Positions 1 to 10,106 of a stretch of DNA of 64,000 nt are shown here, piece after piece (the first letter of the stretch is position 1; every line of letters begins with the position of its first letter). The notes under the pieces are model-generated. The model saw nothing but the letters and a program-made list of their open reading frames with translations. It searched no databases and was not told the origin of the DNA. Source of the DNA: Ruminococcus sp. (GTDB taxonomy: Bacteria; Bacillota; Clostridia; Oscillospirales; Ruminococcaceae). The stretch is taken from assembly GCA_017461395.1 (NCBI GenBank), contig JAFTYF010000063.1, positions 1 to 64,000 of the forward strand, in the 5' to 3' direction. Both the position numbers and the translations under genes were made by a program.

Positions 1-114
1 GCAGACTGTCAGGATGATACGGCGTCAAGATTGCTGTATCGGCTGAAAGAGCATTTTGAAGCAGTTCTTGAAGAATTCCCGAACACAATTAAAATCAATA
101 TTTCGGAGGTGTAA
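1..114 (+). CDS. prp: Ribosomal-processing cysteine protease Prp (C-terminal end only)
   Basis: An open frame enters from the left edge and stops at TAA 112-114, giving the last 37 residues. The tail is a helix rich in Leu, Arg and Glu followed by a short strand, as at the end of the YsxB/Prp family. The call rests mainly on synteny: in Firmicutes this gene lies between rplU and rpmA. Prp cleaves the N-terminal extension of L27, and the L27 two bases downstream carries that extension. The catalytic His and Cys lie outside the window. Confidence 0.8.
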   Translation, partial: ADCQDDTASRLLYRLKEHFEAVLEEFPNTIKINISEV

Positions 115-116
115 GT

Positions 117-395
117 ATGTTTAAGATCAGTATGCAGTTCTTCGCTCACAAGAAGGGTGTTGGTTCTACAAAGAACGGCCGTGACTCTGAGTCTAAGAGA
201 CTTGGCGTTAAGAGAGCAGATGGACAGTTCGTTAAGGCAGGAAACATCCTCGTTCGTCAGAGAGGTACACATATCCATCCCGGCGAGGGCGTAGGCATTG
301 GTTCAGATGATACATTATTCGCTACAGTAAGCGGTAAGGTTAGATTTGAGCGTTTAGGCCGTGACCGTAAGAAGGTTTCTGTTTACGAGCAGTAA
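117..395 (+). CDS. rpmA: 50S ribosomal protein L27 with cleavable N-terminal extension
   Basis: L27 sits near the peptidyl-transferase centre of the large subunit. The 92-residue protein has the family's [14 protein letters not shown] start, but preceded by the extension [10 protein letters not shown]. This is the Firmicutes form in which Prp cuts after the FFA motif to expose the functional N-terminus. A GGAGGTG site inside the end of prp precedes ATG 117. It belongs to the rplU-prp-rpmA-obg group. A terminator-like hairpin separates it from obgE, so obgE may be expressed at a lower level. Confidence 0.98.
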   Translation: MFKISMQFFAHKKGVGSTKNGRDSESKRLGVKRADGQFVKAGNILVRQRGTHIHPGEGVGIGSDDTLFATVSGKVRFERLGRDRKKVSVYEQ

Positions 396-414
396 TCATT
401 TTTAAAATGCGCAT

Positions 415-446
415 AAATCCCGAGCAGCTTGCTTGGGATTTTTCTT
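415..446 (+). terminator. Terminator-like hairpin between rpmA and obgE
   Basis: AAATCCC and GGGATTT arms, with an inner AGCA/TGCT pairing, are followed by TTTTCTTT. It probably lets only part of the ribosomal-protein transcript continue into obgE. Confidence 0.7.
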
Positions 447-472
447 TAGAGGATCTATCGGGAGGTCGTTAA

Positions 473-1750
<1,278 letters not shown>

Positions 1751-1751
1751 T

Positions 1752-2204
1752 ATGAATAAAGATTTTTTATCAGAACGTGAAGCGAATGCATATAGCCCGC
1801 TGAGTCTTGCATTTCTCGGCGACAGTGTATATGATACACTGGTGAGGGAGTATCTTCTGCGTCAGGCGAATATGCCTGTTGCGAAGCTTCATTCGGCTAA
1901 GATACGTTTGGTTTGTGCTGAGTTTCAGTCGGCGGCATACGATACTCTTGCAGAAAATCTGAGTGAGCATGAACTTGCCATTCTGAAAAGAGGAAGAAAT
2001 GCTACGGGAAATACCGTCCCAAAACACGCCGATGCAGTGCAGTACCGCAGAGCTACGGCGGTAGAGTGCCTTTTCGGATATCTTTTTCTTACGGGGCAGA
2101 ATGATCGTATCCGTGAGCTGTTCGATATAATTATAGATGCGTATAATGCTTCATATAATAAAGACTATGCTTCTTCCGCAGATAATGCAGGAAGTCTTAA
2201 TTAA
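1752..2204 (+). CDS. mrnC: Mini-ribonuclease III (23S rRNA maturation)
   Basis: RNase III-like catalytic domain without a dsRNA-binding domain; in Bacillus MrnC trims 23S rRNA precursor ends. The 150-residue protein has the family pattern LAFLGDSVYDTLVREYLL near the N-terminus, with an acidic catalytic residue, and a later basic GRNA segment. ATG 1752 was chosen; an in-frame ATG at 1719 would overlap obgE by 32 bases and add unrelated residues. The gene is more often found beside cysS; here it follows obgE. Confidence 0.9.
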   Translation: MNKDFLSEREANAYSPLSLAFLGDSVYDTLVREYLLRQANMPVAKLHSAKIRLVCAEFQSAAYDTLAENLSEHELAILKRGRNATGNTVPKHADAVQYRRATAVECLFGYLFLTGQNDRIRELFDIIIDAYNASYNKDYASSADNAGSLN

Positions 2205-2228
2205 ATTATGATAGGAGTGTAAAAACCT

Positions 2229-2963
2229 ATGTCAGGTCATTCAAAATGGAATAATATCAAGCGTAAAAAAGAAGCAACAGACGCTGCTAAGGGAAAGATC
2301 TTCACAAAAATCGGCAGAGAGATCACTGTTGTAGTTCGTGAGGGCGGTCCTGATCCCAACAATAACAGTAAGCTTCGTGACCTTATTGCAAAGGCAAAGG
2401 CTAACAACGTGCCTAACGACAACATTGAGCGTGTTATCAAGAAGGCTGCCGGCGGCGAGGATAAGAACAACTACGAAAATATCGTGTATGAGGGATATGG
2501 TCCCAACGGCGTTGCAGTAATCGTTGAGTGTCTTACAGATAACAGAAACAGAACTGCTGGTGAAGTTCGTCACTATTTCGATAAATTCGGCGGAAATCTC
2601 GGAACTATCGGATGCGTTTCATTTATGTTCAGTACAAAGGGAATCATTGTTTTAGAGAATACAGGTCTTGATGAAGATGCTGTTATGGAAGATGTATTTG
2701 AGTGCGGCGGTGATGATTTCGATATCAGCGAGGAAACTGTTGAGATTGAGTGTGCACCCGAGAACGTTCACGCTGTAAGTGAAGGCCTTACTGCAAAGGG
2801 ATATAAGGTTATTTCCGCTGAGGCAGAGCAGGTTCCATCAAATTACACAGCTCTTACAGATGAGGATCACATCAAAAAGATGAATCTTCTCCTTGAGCAT
2901 CTTGAAGATAACGATGACGTTCAGAACGTATATCACAACTGGGAGATGCCAGAGGAAGAATAA
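2229..2963 (+). CDS. yebC: YebC/PmpR-family regulator or translation factor
   Basis: The 244-residue protein opens with MSGHSKWNNIKRKKEATDA, the signature of this conserved cytosolic family. Members were described as transcriptional regulators and more recently as factors that help ribosomes through polyproline stretches. The full three-domain length is present, including the mid-protein GGN(L)GTIGCVSFMF segment. It follows mrnC by 24 bases and ends at a strong terminator, so it is probably the last gene of the operon. Confidence 0.96.
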   Translation: MSGHSKWNNIKRKKEATDAAKGKIFTKIGREITVVVREGGPDPNNNSKLRDLIAKAKANNVPNDNIERVIKKAAGGEDKNNYENIVYEGYGPNGVAVIVECLTDNRNRTAGEVRHYFDKFGGNLGTIGCVSFMFSTKGIIVLENTGLDEDAVMEDVFECGGDDFDISEETVEIECAPENVHAVSEGLTAKGYKVISAEAEQVPSNYTALTDEDHIKKMNLLLEHLEDNDDVQNVYHNWEMPEEE

Positions 2964-2967
2964 TGAT

Positions 2968-2996
2968 AAAAGGACAGCTTTCGGGCTGTCCTTTTT
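2968..2996 (+). terminator. Intrinsic terminator after yebC
   Basis: GGACAGC / GCTGTCC stem with a short loop and a run of five T. Confidence 0.9.
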
Positions 2997-3085
2997 AGGA
3001 ATTGGATATGAATACAGACAGTAATATTTCAACACCTGTCCGTATATAATTAAAAAGAAACAGGAATTCAGCGAGGTGCAAAGCT

Positions 3086-3652
3086 ATGGGAATTATTGGA
3101 TTGATGCTGCTTTCAGTCGGACTTGCAATGGATGCATTTTCAGTTGCAGTCTGCAAAGGACTAAGCATGAAGAAACTTAATATCAGAAGCGGTATTATCA
3201 TTGCGTTGTTTTTCGGAGTTTTTCAGGGAGTAATGCCTCTTGCCGGCTATTTTATGGGAAGCCGTTTTTCCGGATATATCGACTCCGTCAGTCATTGGGT
3301 AGCCTTTATACTTCTTGGAATAATAGGCGGAAAGATGATATGGGAAGCGTTTCATGATGAAGAAAATGATACAGAAACGGAATACAAGCTTGCGCTCGGA
3401 GAACTCACAGTGCTTTCTGTTGCTACGAGTATCGACGCACTTGCCGTTGGAATCGTCTTTGCAGCGGCAAAGGTGAATCTCGTACTCTCGGTAATCATGA
3501 TAGCTGTAATAACCTTTTTAATTTCTTTTGCCGGCGTTGTGATAGGAAATAAATTCGGCAGCCGTTTTGAGAAAAAGGCAGAAATCGCCGGAGGAGCTAT
3601 CCTCATATTTATCGGACTTAAAATGCTGTTTGAAGGTCTCGGTATCATATAA
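3086..3652 (+). CDS. mntP: Manganese efflux pump MntP family
   Basis: A 188-residue integral membrane protein of two homologous halves with six predicted helices. Each half carries an acidic motif within a helix: GLAMDAFSVAV near residue 16 and TSIDALAVGI near 118, as in MntP/YebN exporters of Mn2+. It stands alone between terminators. GAGGTG precedes ATG 3086. The roughly 90-base upstream gap is too short for a full yybP-ykoY Mn2+ riboswitch and none is seen. Confidence 0.92.
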   Translation: MGIIGLMLLSVGLAMDAFSVAVCKGLSMKKLNIRSGIIIALFFGVFQGVMPLAGYFMGSRFSGYIDSVSHWVAFILLGIIGGKMIWEAFHDEENDTETEYKLALGELTVLSVATSIDALAVGIVFAAAKVNLVLSVIMIAVITFLISFAGVVIGNKFGSRFEKKAEIAGGAILIFIGLKMLFEGLGII

Positions 3653-3686
3653 AAAACGGACGGAAAAATCCGTCCGTTTAATTTTT
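3653..3686. terminator. Bidirectional terminator between mntP and the MATE gene
   Basis: A CGGACGGA / TCCGTCCG stem with an AAAA loop is flanked by A6 and TTTAATTTTT. It can end both convergent transcripts. Confidence 0.88.
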
Positions 3687-3700
3687 GATAAATATTGAAA

Positions 3701-5107
3701 TTACGAATTTTCTCCGAAGTCAGGGGATTTTTTTATTTCTGATTCGAGTTTTTTCATTGCCTTGAATTCATAAGCCGCCATAATAATTGCAAACACTGCC
3801 GACAGTACATCTGCAATAGGACCTGTATAGAGGATACCGTTTATACCGAATATAAGCGGAAGAATCAGCAAAATCGGCACAAAGAAGATGATCTGTCTTG
3901 TCAGCGAAAGGAATACACCCTTGATTGATTTTCCGATAGAGGTGAAAAATGTTGAAGTGATAGGCTGGAGACAGTTTATCCAGGTGAAGAACAGGAATAT
4001 CCGGAAGAATTTAACGCCGAATTCATAGTATGAATCGCTGCCTTTTCCGAATATCATAAGTATTTCTTTCGGGAACATCTGGAACAGTACGAAAGCCAGT
4101 ATAGATATTCCGCCTCCGGCAATGACAGCAAGACGATACGCTTCACGCACACGGCTGAAATTTCTTGCGCCGTAGTTGAAGCTCTCGATAGGCTGAGTTC
4201 CCTGAGCAAGACCGATAACGATAGAAAATACTATCATGTTCACCTTCATGATGATTCCGGCAACAGCAATAGGATCATCAGCACCGTAAGATGAGAGATT
4301 TCCGTAATGCTTGAGTGAATTGTTGAGTACTACCTGAACGATTCCGATAGCGATCTGATTAAAGCAGGAAGCCATTCCTATAGCAATAACCCTGTTGAGG
4401 TGGCTGCGCTGAGGGATAAAGTGTTTTTTTTCCAGCTTGACTGTCTTGAATTTGAAAGCGTAGGCAATAACCATTACAGCAGAAACGACCTGACCGATTA
4501 CAGTTGCAGCAGCAGCGCCAGCCATTCCCCATTCAAACACGAGAACAAAAAGGGCGTCAAGCACAATATTTATAACAGCGCCGACAAGATTAAGGAGCAT
4601 AGTTACCTGTGGACTGCCGTCAGCACGGACGAGATGTCCTCCGCCAGCAGAAATCAGCAGAAACGGAAATCCGATAGCTGTTACTCTGACGTAATCCTCT
4701 GCGTATGGGAGAACCTTGTCAGTCGAACCGAAAAGCTTCAGCATAGGGGTGAGAAATACAAGGGTAACTGCCATAAGGATAATTCCGCATATAGTCAGCA
4801 TTGTCAGCGAATTTCCGGCGTAATATCCGGCACGTTTTTTGTCGCCCATACCAGTTGACAGATTGAAGCAGGAGGCTCCGCCTATGCCGAAAAGCAGGGC
4901 GAGTGACATACAAAGAGTAGTCAGGGGAAATGCAATATTTGTGGCTGCATTTCCGAGCGGACCGATTTTCTGTCCGATGAAAAGCTGATCGACCATGTTG
5001 TAGAGTGCGCCAACGAGCATACCGATGATACTTGGCACTCCAAATTTTATCATAAGCTTGCTTACAGGCGCCGATGCCAGTGGATTAACTTCTTTCATTT
5101 TTTCCAT
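3701..5107 (-). CDS. MATE-family multidrug/toxin exporter
   Basis: A 468-residue membrane protein with about twelve helices in two MatE halves. The N-terminal motif PSIIGMLVGALYNMVDQLFIG is typical of Na+- or H+-coupled MATE transporters of the MepA/DinF group. The substrate cannot be told from sequence. Transcription is leftward from a strong promoter divergent from the rnf operon. A basic and acidic tail after the last helix faces the cytoplasm. Confidence 0.93.
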   Translation of the reverse strand: MEKMKEVNPLASAPVSKLMIKFGVPSIIGMLVGALYNMVDQLFIGQKIGPLGNAATNIAFPLTTLCMSLALLFGIGGASCFNLSTGMGDKKRAGYYAGNSLTMLTICGIILMAVTLVFLTPMLKLFGSTDKVLPYAEDYVRVTAIGFPFLLISAGGGHLVRADGSPQVTMLLNLVGAVINIVLDALFVLVFEWGMAGAAAATVIGQVVSAVMVIAYAFKFKTVKLEKKHFIPQRSHLNRVIAIGMASCFNQIAIGIVQVVLNNSLKHYGNLSSYGADDPIAVAGIIMKVNMIVFSIVIGLAQGTQPIESFNYGARNFSRVREAYRLAVIAGGGISILAFVLFQMFPKEILMIFGKGSDSYYEFGVKFFRIFLFFTWINCLQPITSTFFTSIGKSIKGVFLSLTRQIIFFVPILLILPLIFGINGILYTGPIADVLSAVFAIIMAAYEFKAMKKLESEIKKSPDFGENS

Positions 5108-5138
5108 AAAAATCCTTCTTTACACATTAATATACTTA

Positions 5139-5168
5139 ATTATAGCACTTCATGATTTGATTTGTCAA
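5139..5168 (-). promoter_or_regulatory. Sigma-A promoter of the MATE gene
   Basis: On the minus strand TTGACA at 5168-5163 and TATAAT at 5144-5139, spacing 18 bp. The -10 element lies about 30 bases upstream of the start codon. Confidence 0.85.
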
Positions 5169-5206
5169 ATGAAAGTTATTTTTTCTAAAAAATATAAAAA
5201 AAGATA

Positions 5207-5235
5207 TTGAAAAAGTTTGCTGAATATAGTATAAT
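5207..5235 (+). promoter_or_regulatory. Sigma-A promoter of the rnf operon
   Basis: TTGAAA 5207-5212, 17-bp spacer, TATAAT 5230-5235, about 30 bases upstream of the rnfC start. Confidence 0.88.
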
Positions 5236-5265
5236 CATATAATATGACATATAAAGGAGATGCTT

Positions 5266-6543
5266 ATGAATAGATTGAACGGGTTACGGCTGCATCATCG
5301 TAAAAATACGGAAAATAGCCAAACGGAAGAGTTTCCGCTTCCTGCTAAAGTGAAAATACCGCTGTCCATGACTATGGGTGTACCTTGTATGCCGCTTGTA
5401 AAGGCTGGAGATATAGTAAAAGTCGGACAGAAAATAGGTGATTCTGATGCTGCATTCAGTGTTCCTGTACACTCCTCTGTTTCAGGAACGGTAACTGCAA
5501 TAAGCGATTACAGAACAGCTTCGGGAGCTGTATGCAAGGCGGTTGAAATTGAAACTGACGGTCAGCAGACTGTGTCAGATGAAGTGAAGCCTCCTGTTGT
5601 TACTGATAGATCAGACTTTATCAAGGCGGTAAGAGAAAGCGGAGCCTGTGGTCTTGGCGGTGCTGGATTTCCCACGCATATCAAGCTTGCGCCTAAAACA
5701 CCTGTTGATATTCTCGTTGTAAACGCCGCAGAATGTGAACCGTATATTACTGCGGATTATCGTGAGATGATCGAAAATGCAAATGATGTTATCGGTGGAA
5801 TAAAGCTTGTGCAGTCTCAGCTTGGAATAAAGAGCGTGAAGCTTGCTATTGAAGCAAACAAGCCGAAGGCGATAAAGAATTTTACAAAAATGGCTGAAAA
5901 CGATGATTCTATCGACATCGTAACACTTCCTTCAAAATATCCGCAGGGCGCAGAAAAGGTTATAATCTACAATTCGACCGGAAGAATTGTAAAGGAAGGT
6001 CAGCTTCCGTCTGATACAGGCGTTCTCGTAATGAATGTATCTACTATTGCCTTTCTGTATCGCTATATGCAGAGCGGTATGCCATTTGTGAAAAGAAGGC
6101 TTACTGTTGACGGAAATGCTGTCGGCAGTCCAAGAAATATAAGTACTGTTATCGGAACTTCATTCCGTGAGATTCTGGAGTACTGCGGAACGGATATGGA
6201 TTCTGTAAAGAAGATGATTTCCGGCGGTCCTATGATGGGCATGAGTGTACCTGAAGCTGATATGCCTGTTGTAAAGACGTCCAGTGCTATCCTTGCCTTT
6301 GATCATTATGATCAGCGGAAAACATCTGCCTGTATCCGCTGCGGGCGCTGCGTGAAAGTGTGTCCTGTGGGACTTATGCCTGCGGATATCGACAGAGCGT
6401 ATAAGATAAAAAATATCGAGGAGCTTAAAAGTCTGAAGGTAACGCTGTGCATGAACTGTGGAAGCTGTACATATATCTGTCCTGCAAACCGAAAGCTTGC
6501 CGAGACAAATCAGCTTGCAAAGACGCTCATTCCAAGAAAGTAA
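5266..6543 (+). CDS. rnfC: Rnf complex subunit RnfC
   Basis: Peripheral NADH-binding subunit of the ferredoxin:NAD+ oxidoreductase (Rnf) complex, 425 residues. Visible are the N-terminal barrel-sandwich region, the glycine-rich CGLGGAGFPTH nucleotide/FMN site near 127, and two 4Fe-4S clusters (C356, C359, C362, C366 and C395, C398, C401, C405). The long alanine-rich tail of proteobacterial RnfC is absent, as usual in clostridia. ATG 5266 is preferred over ATG 5260 because AAAGGAG ends six bases before it. It is the first gene of rnfCDGEAB. Confidence 0.97.
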   Translation: MNRLNGLRLHHRKNTENSQTEEFPLPAKVKIPLSMTMGVPCMPLVKAGDIVKVGQKIGDSDAAFSVPVHSSVSGTVTAISDYRTASGAVCKAVEIETDGQQTVSDEVKPPVVTDRSDFIKAVRESGACGLGGAGFPTHIKLAPKTPVDILVVNAAECEPYITADYREMIENANDVIGGIKLVQSQLGIKSVKLAIEANKPKAIKNFTKMAENDDSIDIVTLPSKYPQGAEKVIIYNSTGRIVKEGQLPSDTGVLVMNVSTIAFLYRYMQSGMPFVKRRLTVDGNAVGSPRNISTVIGTSFREILEYCGTDMDSVKKMISGGPMMGMSVPEADMPVVKTSSAILAFDHYDQRKTSACIRCGRCVKVCPVGLMPADIDRAYKIKNIEELKSLKVTLCMNCGSCTYICPANRKLAETNQLAKTLIPRK

Positions 6544-6555
6544 GGAGGATATAAA

Positions 6556-7494
6556 ATGAATAAGCTCATAGTTTCGCCGTCACCGCACGATGAAAATTAC
6601 ATGAAAACCTCCGGCATTATGCTCAATGTTATAATTGCTCTTATACCAGCGCTGTGTGTTGGATGCTATATTTTCGGCTGGAGAGTAATCACTCTGACAG
6701 CTGTTTGTATCGCAAGCTGTATGATATTTGAATATCTCAGCAGACGCCTTATGAAGCGAAGCAATACTATCACCGATCTGTCTGCTGTTGTTACCGGCGT
6801 ACTGCTTGCAATGAATCTTCCTGTAACGCTGCCGTACTGGATGGCTGTTATAGGATGCTTTGTCGCAATTGTTATCGTTAAACAGCTTTTTGGCGGTCTG
6901 GGACAGAATTTTGCCAATCCGGCGATAACTGCAAGAATCGTGCTTATGGTATCATTTCCTAAAGCCATGACTCACTGGATACAGCCGGCTTCCTATGATT
7001 ACGACGCTGTTTCATCTGCAACGCCTCTTGCAATGGGAAAGGATGCGGAACTTCCGTCATATATTGATCTTCTTCTCGGAAACGTCGGCGGATGTCTTGG
7101 TGAAACGTGTGCACTTGCGCTTCTTGCGGGTGGACTTTATCTTGCTGCAAAGAAAATAATTTCGCTTGCCGCGCCTGTTTCATTTATCGGAAGTCTTGCT
7201 GTACTTATGGCAATAGCCGGAGAGGATCCGCTATATCATATTCTTGCCGGCGGTGTATTTCTCGGAGCATTTTTTATGGCGACTGATTACGCTACAACTC
7301 CTATCACATTCAAGGGAAAGATAGTATTTGGTCTCGGCTGCGGAATTATAACCTTTGTTATCCGCCATTTTGGTTCATATCCGGAAGGTGTATCTTTCTC
7401 AATTCTGCTTATGAATATTCTTACTCCTTATATCGAACAGGTGACTCGAACAAAGATCTTCGGAGCAAAGGAGGCTGAAAAGAATGAAGGGTAA
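6556..7494 (+). CDS. rnfD: Rnf complex subunit RnfD
   Basis: Integral membrane subunit of 312 residues, related to NqrB. The covalent FMN attachment motif appears as SSATPLA near residue 155, with the acceptor Thr conserved but the usual Gly of S-G-A-T replaced by Ser. Multiple helices and the sequence NPAITARIVLM are typical. It lies 12 bases after rnfC with an AAGGAGG site, and its end overlaps rnfG by 11 bases. Confidence 0.97.
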   Translation: MNKLIVSPSPHDENYMKTSGIMLNVIIALIPALCVGCYIFGWRVITLTAVCIASCMIFEYLSRRLMKRSNTITDLSAVVTGVLLAMNLPVTLPYWMAVIGCFVAIVIVKQLFGGLGQNFANPAITARIVLMVSFPKAMTHWIQPASYDYDAVSSATPLAMGKDAELPSYIDLLLGNVGGCLGETCALALLAGGLYLAAKKIISLAAPVSFIGSLAVLMAIAGEDPLYHILAGGVFLGAFFMATDYATTPITFKGKIVFGLGCGIITFVIRHFGSYPEGVSFSILLMNILTPYIEQVTRTKIFGAKEAEKNEG

Positions 7495-8014
7495 TGTTAA
7501 GCCAACCATAGTTCTTACCGTAATATGTACTGCGGCGGCACTTTTGCTGGTACTCGCCTACGAACTGACAAAGGACAGGATATCAGAGCAAAGAGAGCGG
7601 AAATTCAACAAAAGTGTGGAATCTCTTTTCGGCGAATGTGAAACAACTATCATTGATGATGATTTCGGCTATGACGAGATACAGAAAATCGCAGTTACAT
7701 CTGACGGAAAGACTGTAATACAGGTCTGCGCAGACGGTTATGCAAAGGGCGGAATTAATATTCTTGTCGGAATTGACGAGAATGGTACTCTGTCCGGAAT
7801 CTCATTCATATCACTTGGCGAAACTCCTGGTCTTGGTACAAAGGTCAGGGATGATTCCTCATTTGTTGAAAAAAATTTTATAGGAATCAATGAAGCTCCT
7901 GAAGAAATAGATTCTATAAGCGGCGCAACATTCTCATCAAAGGGAATGAAAAAAGCCGTTGGAATTGCAATGGATGCGTACAATGAAAATAAGGAGGTGA
8001 TTCTCGGTGGCTGA
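7484..8014 (+). CDS. rnfG: Rnf complex subunit RnfG
   Basis: A 176-residue subunit with one N-terminal helix (about 8-28) and an extracytoplasmic FMN-binding domain. The acceptor motif D-x-x-SGAT lies near residues 145-151, where FMN is joined through phosphoester linkage to the Thr by ApbE; no apbE is in the window. It overlaps rnfD upstream and rnfE downstream by 8 bases, pointing to translational coupling. Confidence 0.96.
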   Translation: MKGNVKPTIVLTVICTAAALLLVLAYELTKDRISEQRERKFNKSVESLFGECETTIIDDDFGYDEIQKIAVTSDGKTVIQVCADGYAKGGINILVGIDENGTLSGISFISLGETPGLGTKVRDDSSFVEKNFIGINEAPEEIDSISGATFSSKGMKKAVGIAMDAYNENKEVILGG

Positions 8015-8684
8015 AAAGAAATCTCTTTTAAATGAAATAACAAAAGGCTTTGTCAAGGAAAATCCCACACTTGTGATGCTTTTGGGAATGTGTCCCACTC
8101 TTGCCGTGACAACTCAGGCAAAGAACGGAATTGGCATGGGACTTGCAACTACTTTCGTACTTCTAGGCTCAAATATCGTAATTTCAGCCCTGAGAAAGGT
8201 TATCCCCGATAAGGTGAGAATTCCCGCATTTATTGTAATTATCGCAAGCTTTGTAACGTTTGTCGGATTCATTCTTGAGGGATTTGTTCCGGATCTTTAC
8301 GACAGCCTCGGAATTTACCTGACGCTCATAACGGTAAACTGTATCATCTTCGGACGTGCAGAAATGTTTGCCAGCAAAAACGGCATTGCTGCATCTGCGT
8401 GTGACGCAATAGGAATGGGACTTGGTTTCACACTTGCGTTGTTTCTGATGGGATCAGTCCGTGAAATACTTGGAGCAGGTCAGTGGATGGAAATGAATAT
8501 TCCCGTGCTTCACGATAATCCAATGCTGCTGTTTATTATGCCTGCCGGAGGATTCTTTACTCTTGGAATGATAATTGCTGTTGTAAATAAGCTTTCAAAA
8601 AAGAAGCCTCCAGAGGAGCTTGGATGCCATGGCTGCCCAAATGCAAGCGCCTGCGCTCAGGCTGGAAAAGGAGGATGTGAATAA
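8007..8684 (+). CDS. rnfE: Rnf complex subunit RnfE
   Basis: A 225-residue six-helix membrane protein of the RnfE/NqrD family, with the conserved NPTLVMLLGMCPTLAVT start. RnfA and RnfE form an inverted-topology pair enclosing a membrane iron-sulfur centre; the Cys of GMCPTL and of TVNCIIFGRAE are the expected ligands. The C-terminus is Cys-rich (CHGCPNASACAQAGKGGC), which goes beyond the core fold and is unexplained. It overlaps rnfA by one base. Confidence 0.97.
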   Translation: MAEKKSLLNEITKGFVKENPTLVMLLGMCPTLAVTTQAKNGIGMGLATTFVLLGSNIVISALRKVIPDKVRIPAFIVIIASFVTFVGFILEGFVPDLYDSLGIYLTLITVNCIIFGRAEMFASKNGIAASACDAIGMGLGFTLALFLMGSVREILGAGQWMEMNIPVLHDNPMLLFIMPAGGFFTLGMIIAVVNKLSKKKPPEELGCHGCPNASACAQAGKGGCE

Positions 8685-9262
8685 TGAAGGAATTATTTGT
8701 GATTCTCCTGTCTGCGATGCTTACAGATAACTTTGTTCTGGCAAAGTTCATGGGAATCTGTCCTTTTCTCGGCGTTTCCAAAAAGTTTAACAGTGCAACT
8801 GGAATGGGCATAGCTGTAACTTTTGTAATGATATGCGCAACAGCCGTTACATACCCTATTCATCATGGGATACTTGTTCCAAACGAACTTGAATACTTTG
8901 ACACAGTAGTATTCATCCTCGTAATTGCCCTGTTTGTACAGCTTGTCGAAACAATGCTGAAAAAGTGTATTCCGGCACTGTATAGTTCTCTTGGCGTATA
9001 TCTTCCGCTCATCACAACGAACTGCGCTGTACTGGGTGTAACTGTACTCAATATTGACAGCAGCTTCAGCTTTGTGCAGTCCATTGTGAACGCAGTCGGA
9101 GCCGGACTTGGTTTTCTGATAGCTCTGGTGATATTCTCCGGAGTCCGTAAAAAAATGGAGTATGCCGATATCCCTGAGACTTTCAAGGGTGTTCCGGCAA
9201 CACTCATTGCTGCCTCCATAGTTTCGGTAAGCTTCATGGGCTTTTCGGGACTATTCAGTTAA
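8684..9262 (+). CDS. rnfA: Rnf complex subunit RnfA
   Basis: A 192-residue six-helix membrane protein of the RnfA/NqrE family. It has the characteristic TDNFVLAKFMGICPFLGVSK near the N-terminus and ITTNCAVLGV mid-protein, each giving one Cys of the membrane Fe-S site shared with RnfE. The start codon overlaps the rnfE stop in an A-TGA arrangement. Confidence 0.97.
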   Translation: MKELFVILLSAMLTDNFVLAKFMGICPFLGVSKKFNSATGMGIAVTFVMICATAVTYPIHHGILVPNELEYFDTVVFILVIALFVQLVETMLKKCIPALYSSLGVYLPLITTNCAVLGVTVLNIDSSFSFVQSIVNAVGAGLGFLIALVIFSGVRKKMEYADIPETFKGVPATLIAASIVSVSFMGFSGLFS

Positions 9263-9277
9263 TAAGGAGGGAAATGT

Positions 9278-10069
9278 ATGACATATGTAATCCCTGCGCT
9301 TATCGTGGGTATTTGCGGTGCTCTTGCCGGAATTCTGCTGACAGCTGCCGCAAAGATATTCTACGTTGAAGTTGATGAGCGAACTGAAAAAATCAGTGAA
9401 TCGCTTCCTCAGGCAAATTGCGGTGCGTGCGGCTACGCCGGATGTGCAGATTATGCTGCTGCTATCGTGAATAATGGAGCTCCGACAAATCTTTGTCGTC
9501 CAGGCGGCGGAGAAACTGCTGCGAAGATTGCTGAAATTCTTGGAACAGTCGCTGAGGATGTTGTTCCTATGACAGCTGTTGTACGCTGCAATGGCGACTG
9601 CAATGCGACACAGACTGCATTTGTTTTTGACGGAGTTCAGTCCTGTAAGGCTGTCAAGAGATTTTACGGCGGAAATGGTCTGTGCAAGTATGGATGTATC
9701 GGGCTCGGAGATTGTGTGAGCGTATGCGATAACAGTGCTATAAAGCTTGAAAACGGTGTTGCAAAGGTGATACCGTCACTCTGCGCAGCCTGCGGTCAGT
9801 GTGCGGAGGTATGTCCGAATCAGATAATTTCGATCAAGCCTCTTGCAAAGCATATTGACGTGCTTTGTTCATCTGCTGCTAACGGCAAGGAAACCAAGCT
9901 CAGCTGTAAAAACGGATGTATCGGCTGTAAAATCTGTGACAAGAAGTGCTCTGAGGGCGCAATAAAGGTGGAAAATTTCCATGCATCCATTGACTACGAC
10001 AAGTGTACCAACTGCGGAACCTGTATGACGGCTTGTCCGGTGAAAGCAATCCACAGCTGCGAAAAATAG
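9278..10069 (+). CDS. rnfB: Rnf complex subunit RnfB (multi-cluster ferredoxin)
   Basis: The electron-entry subunit that accepts electrons from ferredoxin, 263 residues. An N-terminal helix (about 4-24) anchors it. It is followed by the Fe4S4 motif NCGACGYAGC and further Cys-rich segments, including CAACGQCAEVC, CIGCKICDKKC and CTNCGTCMTAC. AAGGAGG precedes ATG 9278. It is the last rnf gene and is followed by a strong terminator. The order C-D-G-E-A-B matches other clostridia. Confidence 0.97.
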   Translation: MTYVIPALIVGICGALAGILLTAAAKIFYVEVDERTEKISESLPQANCGACGYAGCADYAAAIVNNGAPTNLCRPGGGETAAKIAEILGTVAEDVVPMTAVVRCNGDCNATQTAFVFDGVQSCKAVKRFYGGNGLCKYGCIGLGDCVSVCDNSAIKLENGVAKVIPSLCAACGQCAEVCPNQIISIKPLAKHIDVLCSSAANGKETKLSCKNGCIGCKICDKKCSEGAIKVENFHASIDYDKCTNCGTCMTACPVKAIHSCEK

Positions 10070-10070
10070 A

Positions 10071-10105
10071 AAAAGCTCCTCTGAATTTAACTCAGAGGAG
10101 CTTTT
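10071..10105. terminator. Bidirectional terminator between rnfB and the phosphoesterase gene
   Basis: A 14-bp perfect stem, AAAAGCTCCTCTGA against TCAGAGGAGCTTTT, with a 7-base loop. It serves both convergent genes. Confidence 0.92.
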
Positions 10106-10106
10106 C

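Noticed and set aside
2997..3085. A manganese riboswitch before mntP
   Set aside because: The gap is short and the conserved paired elements of yybP-ykoY are not seen.
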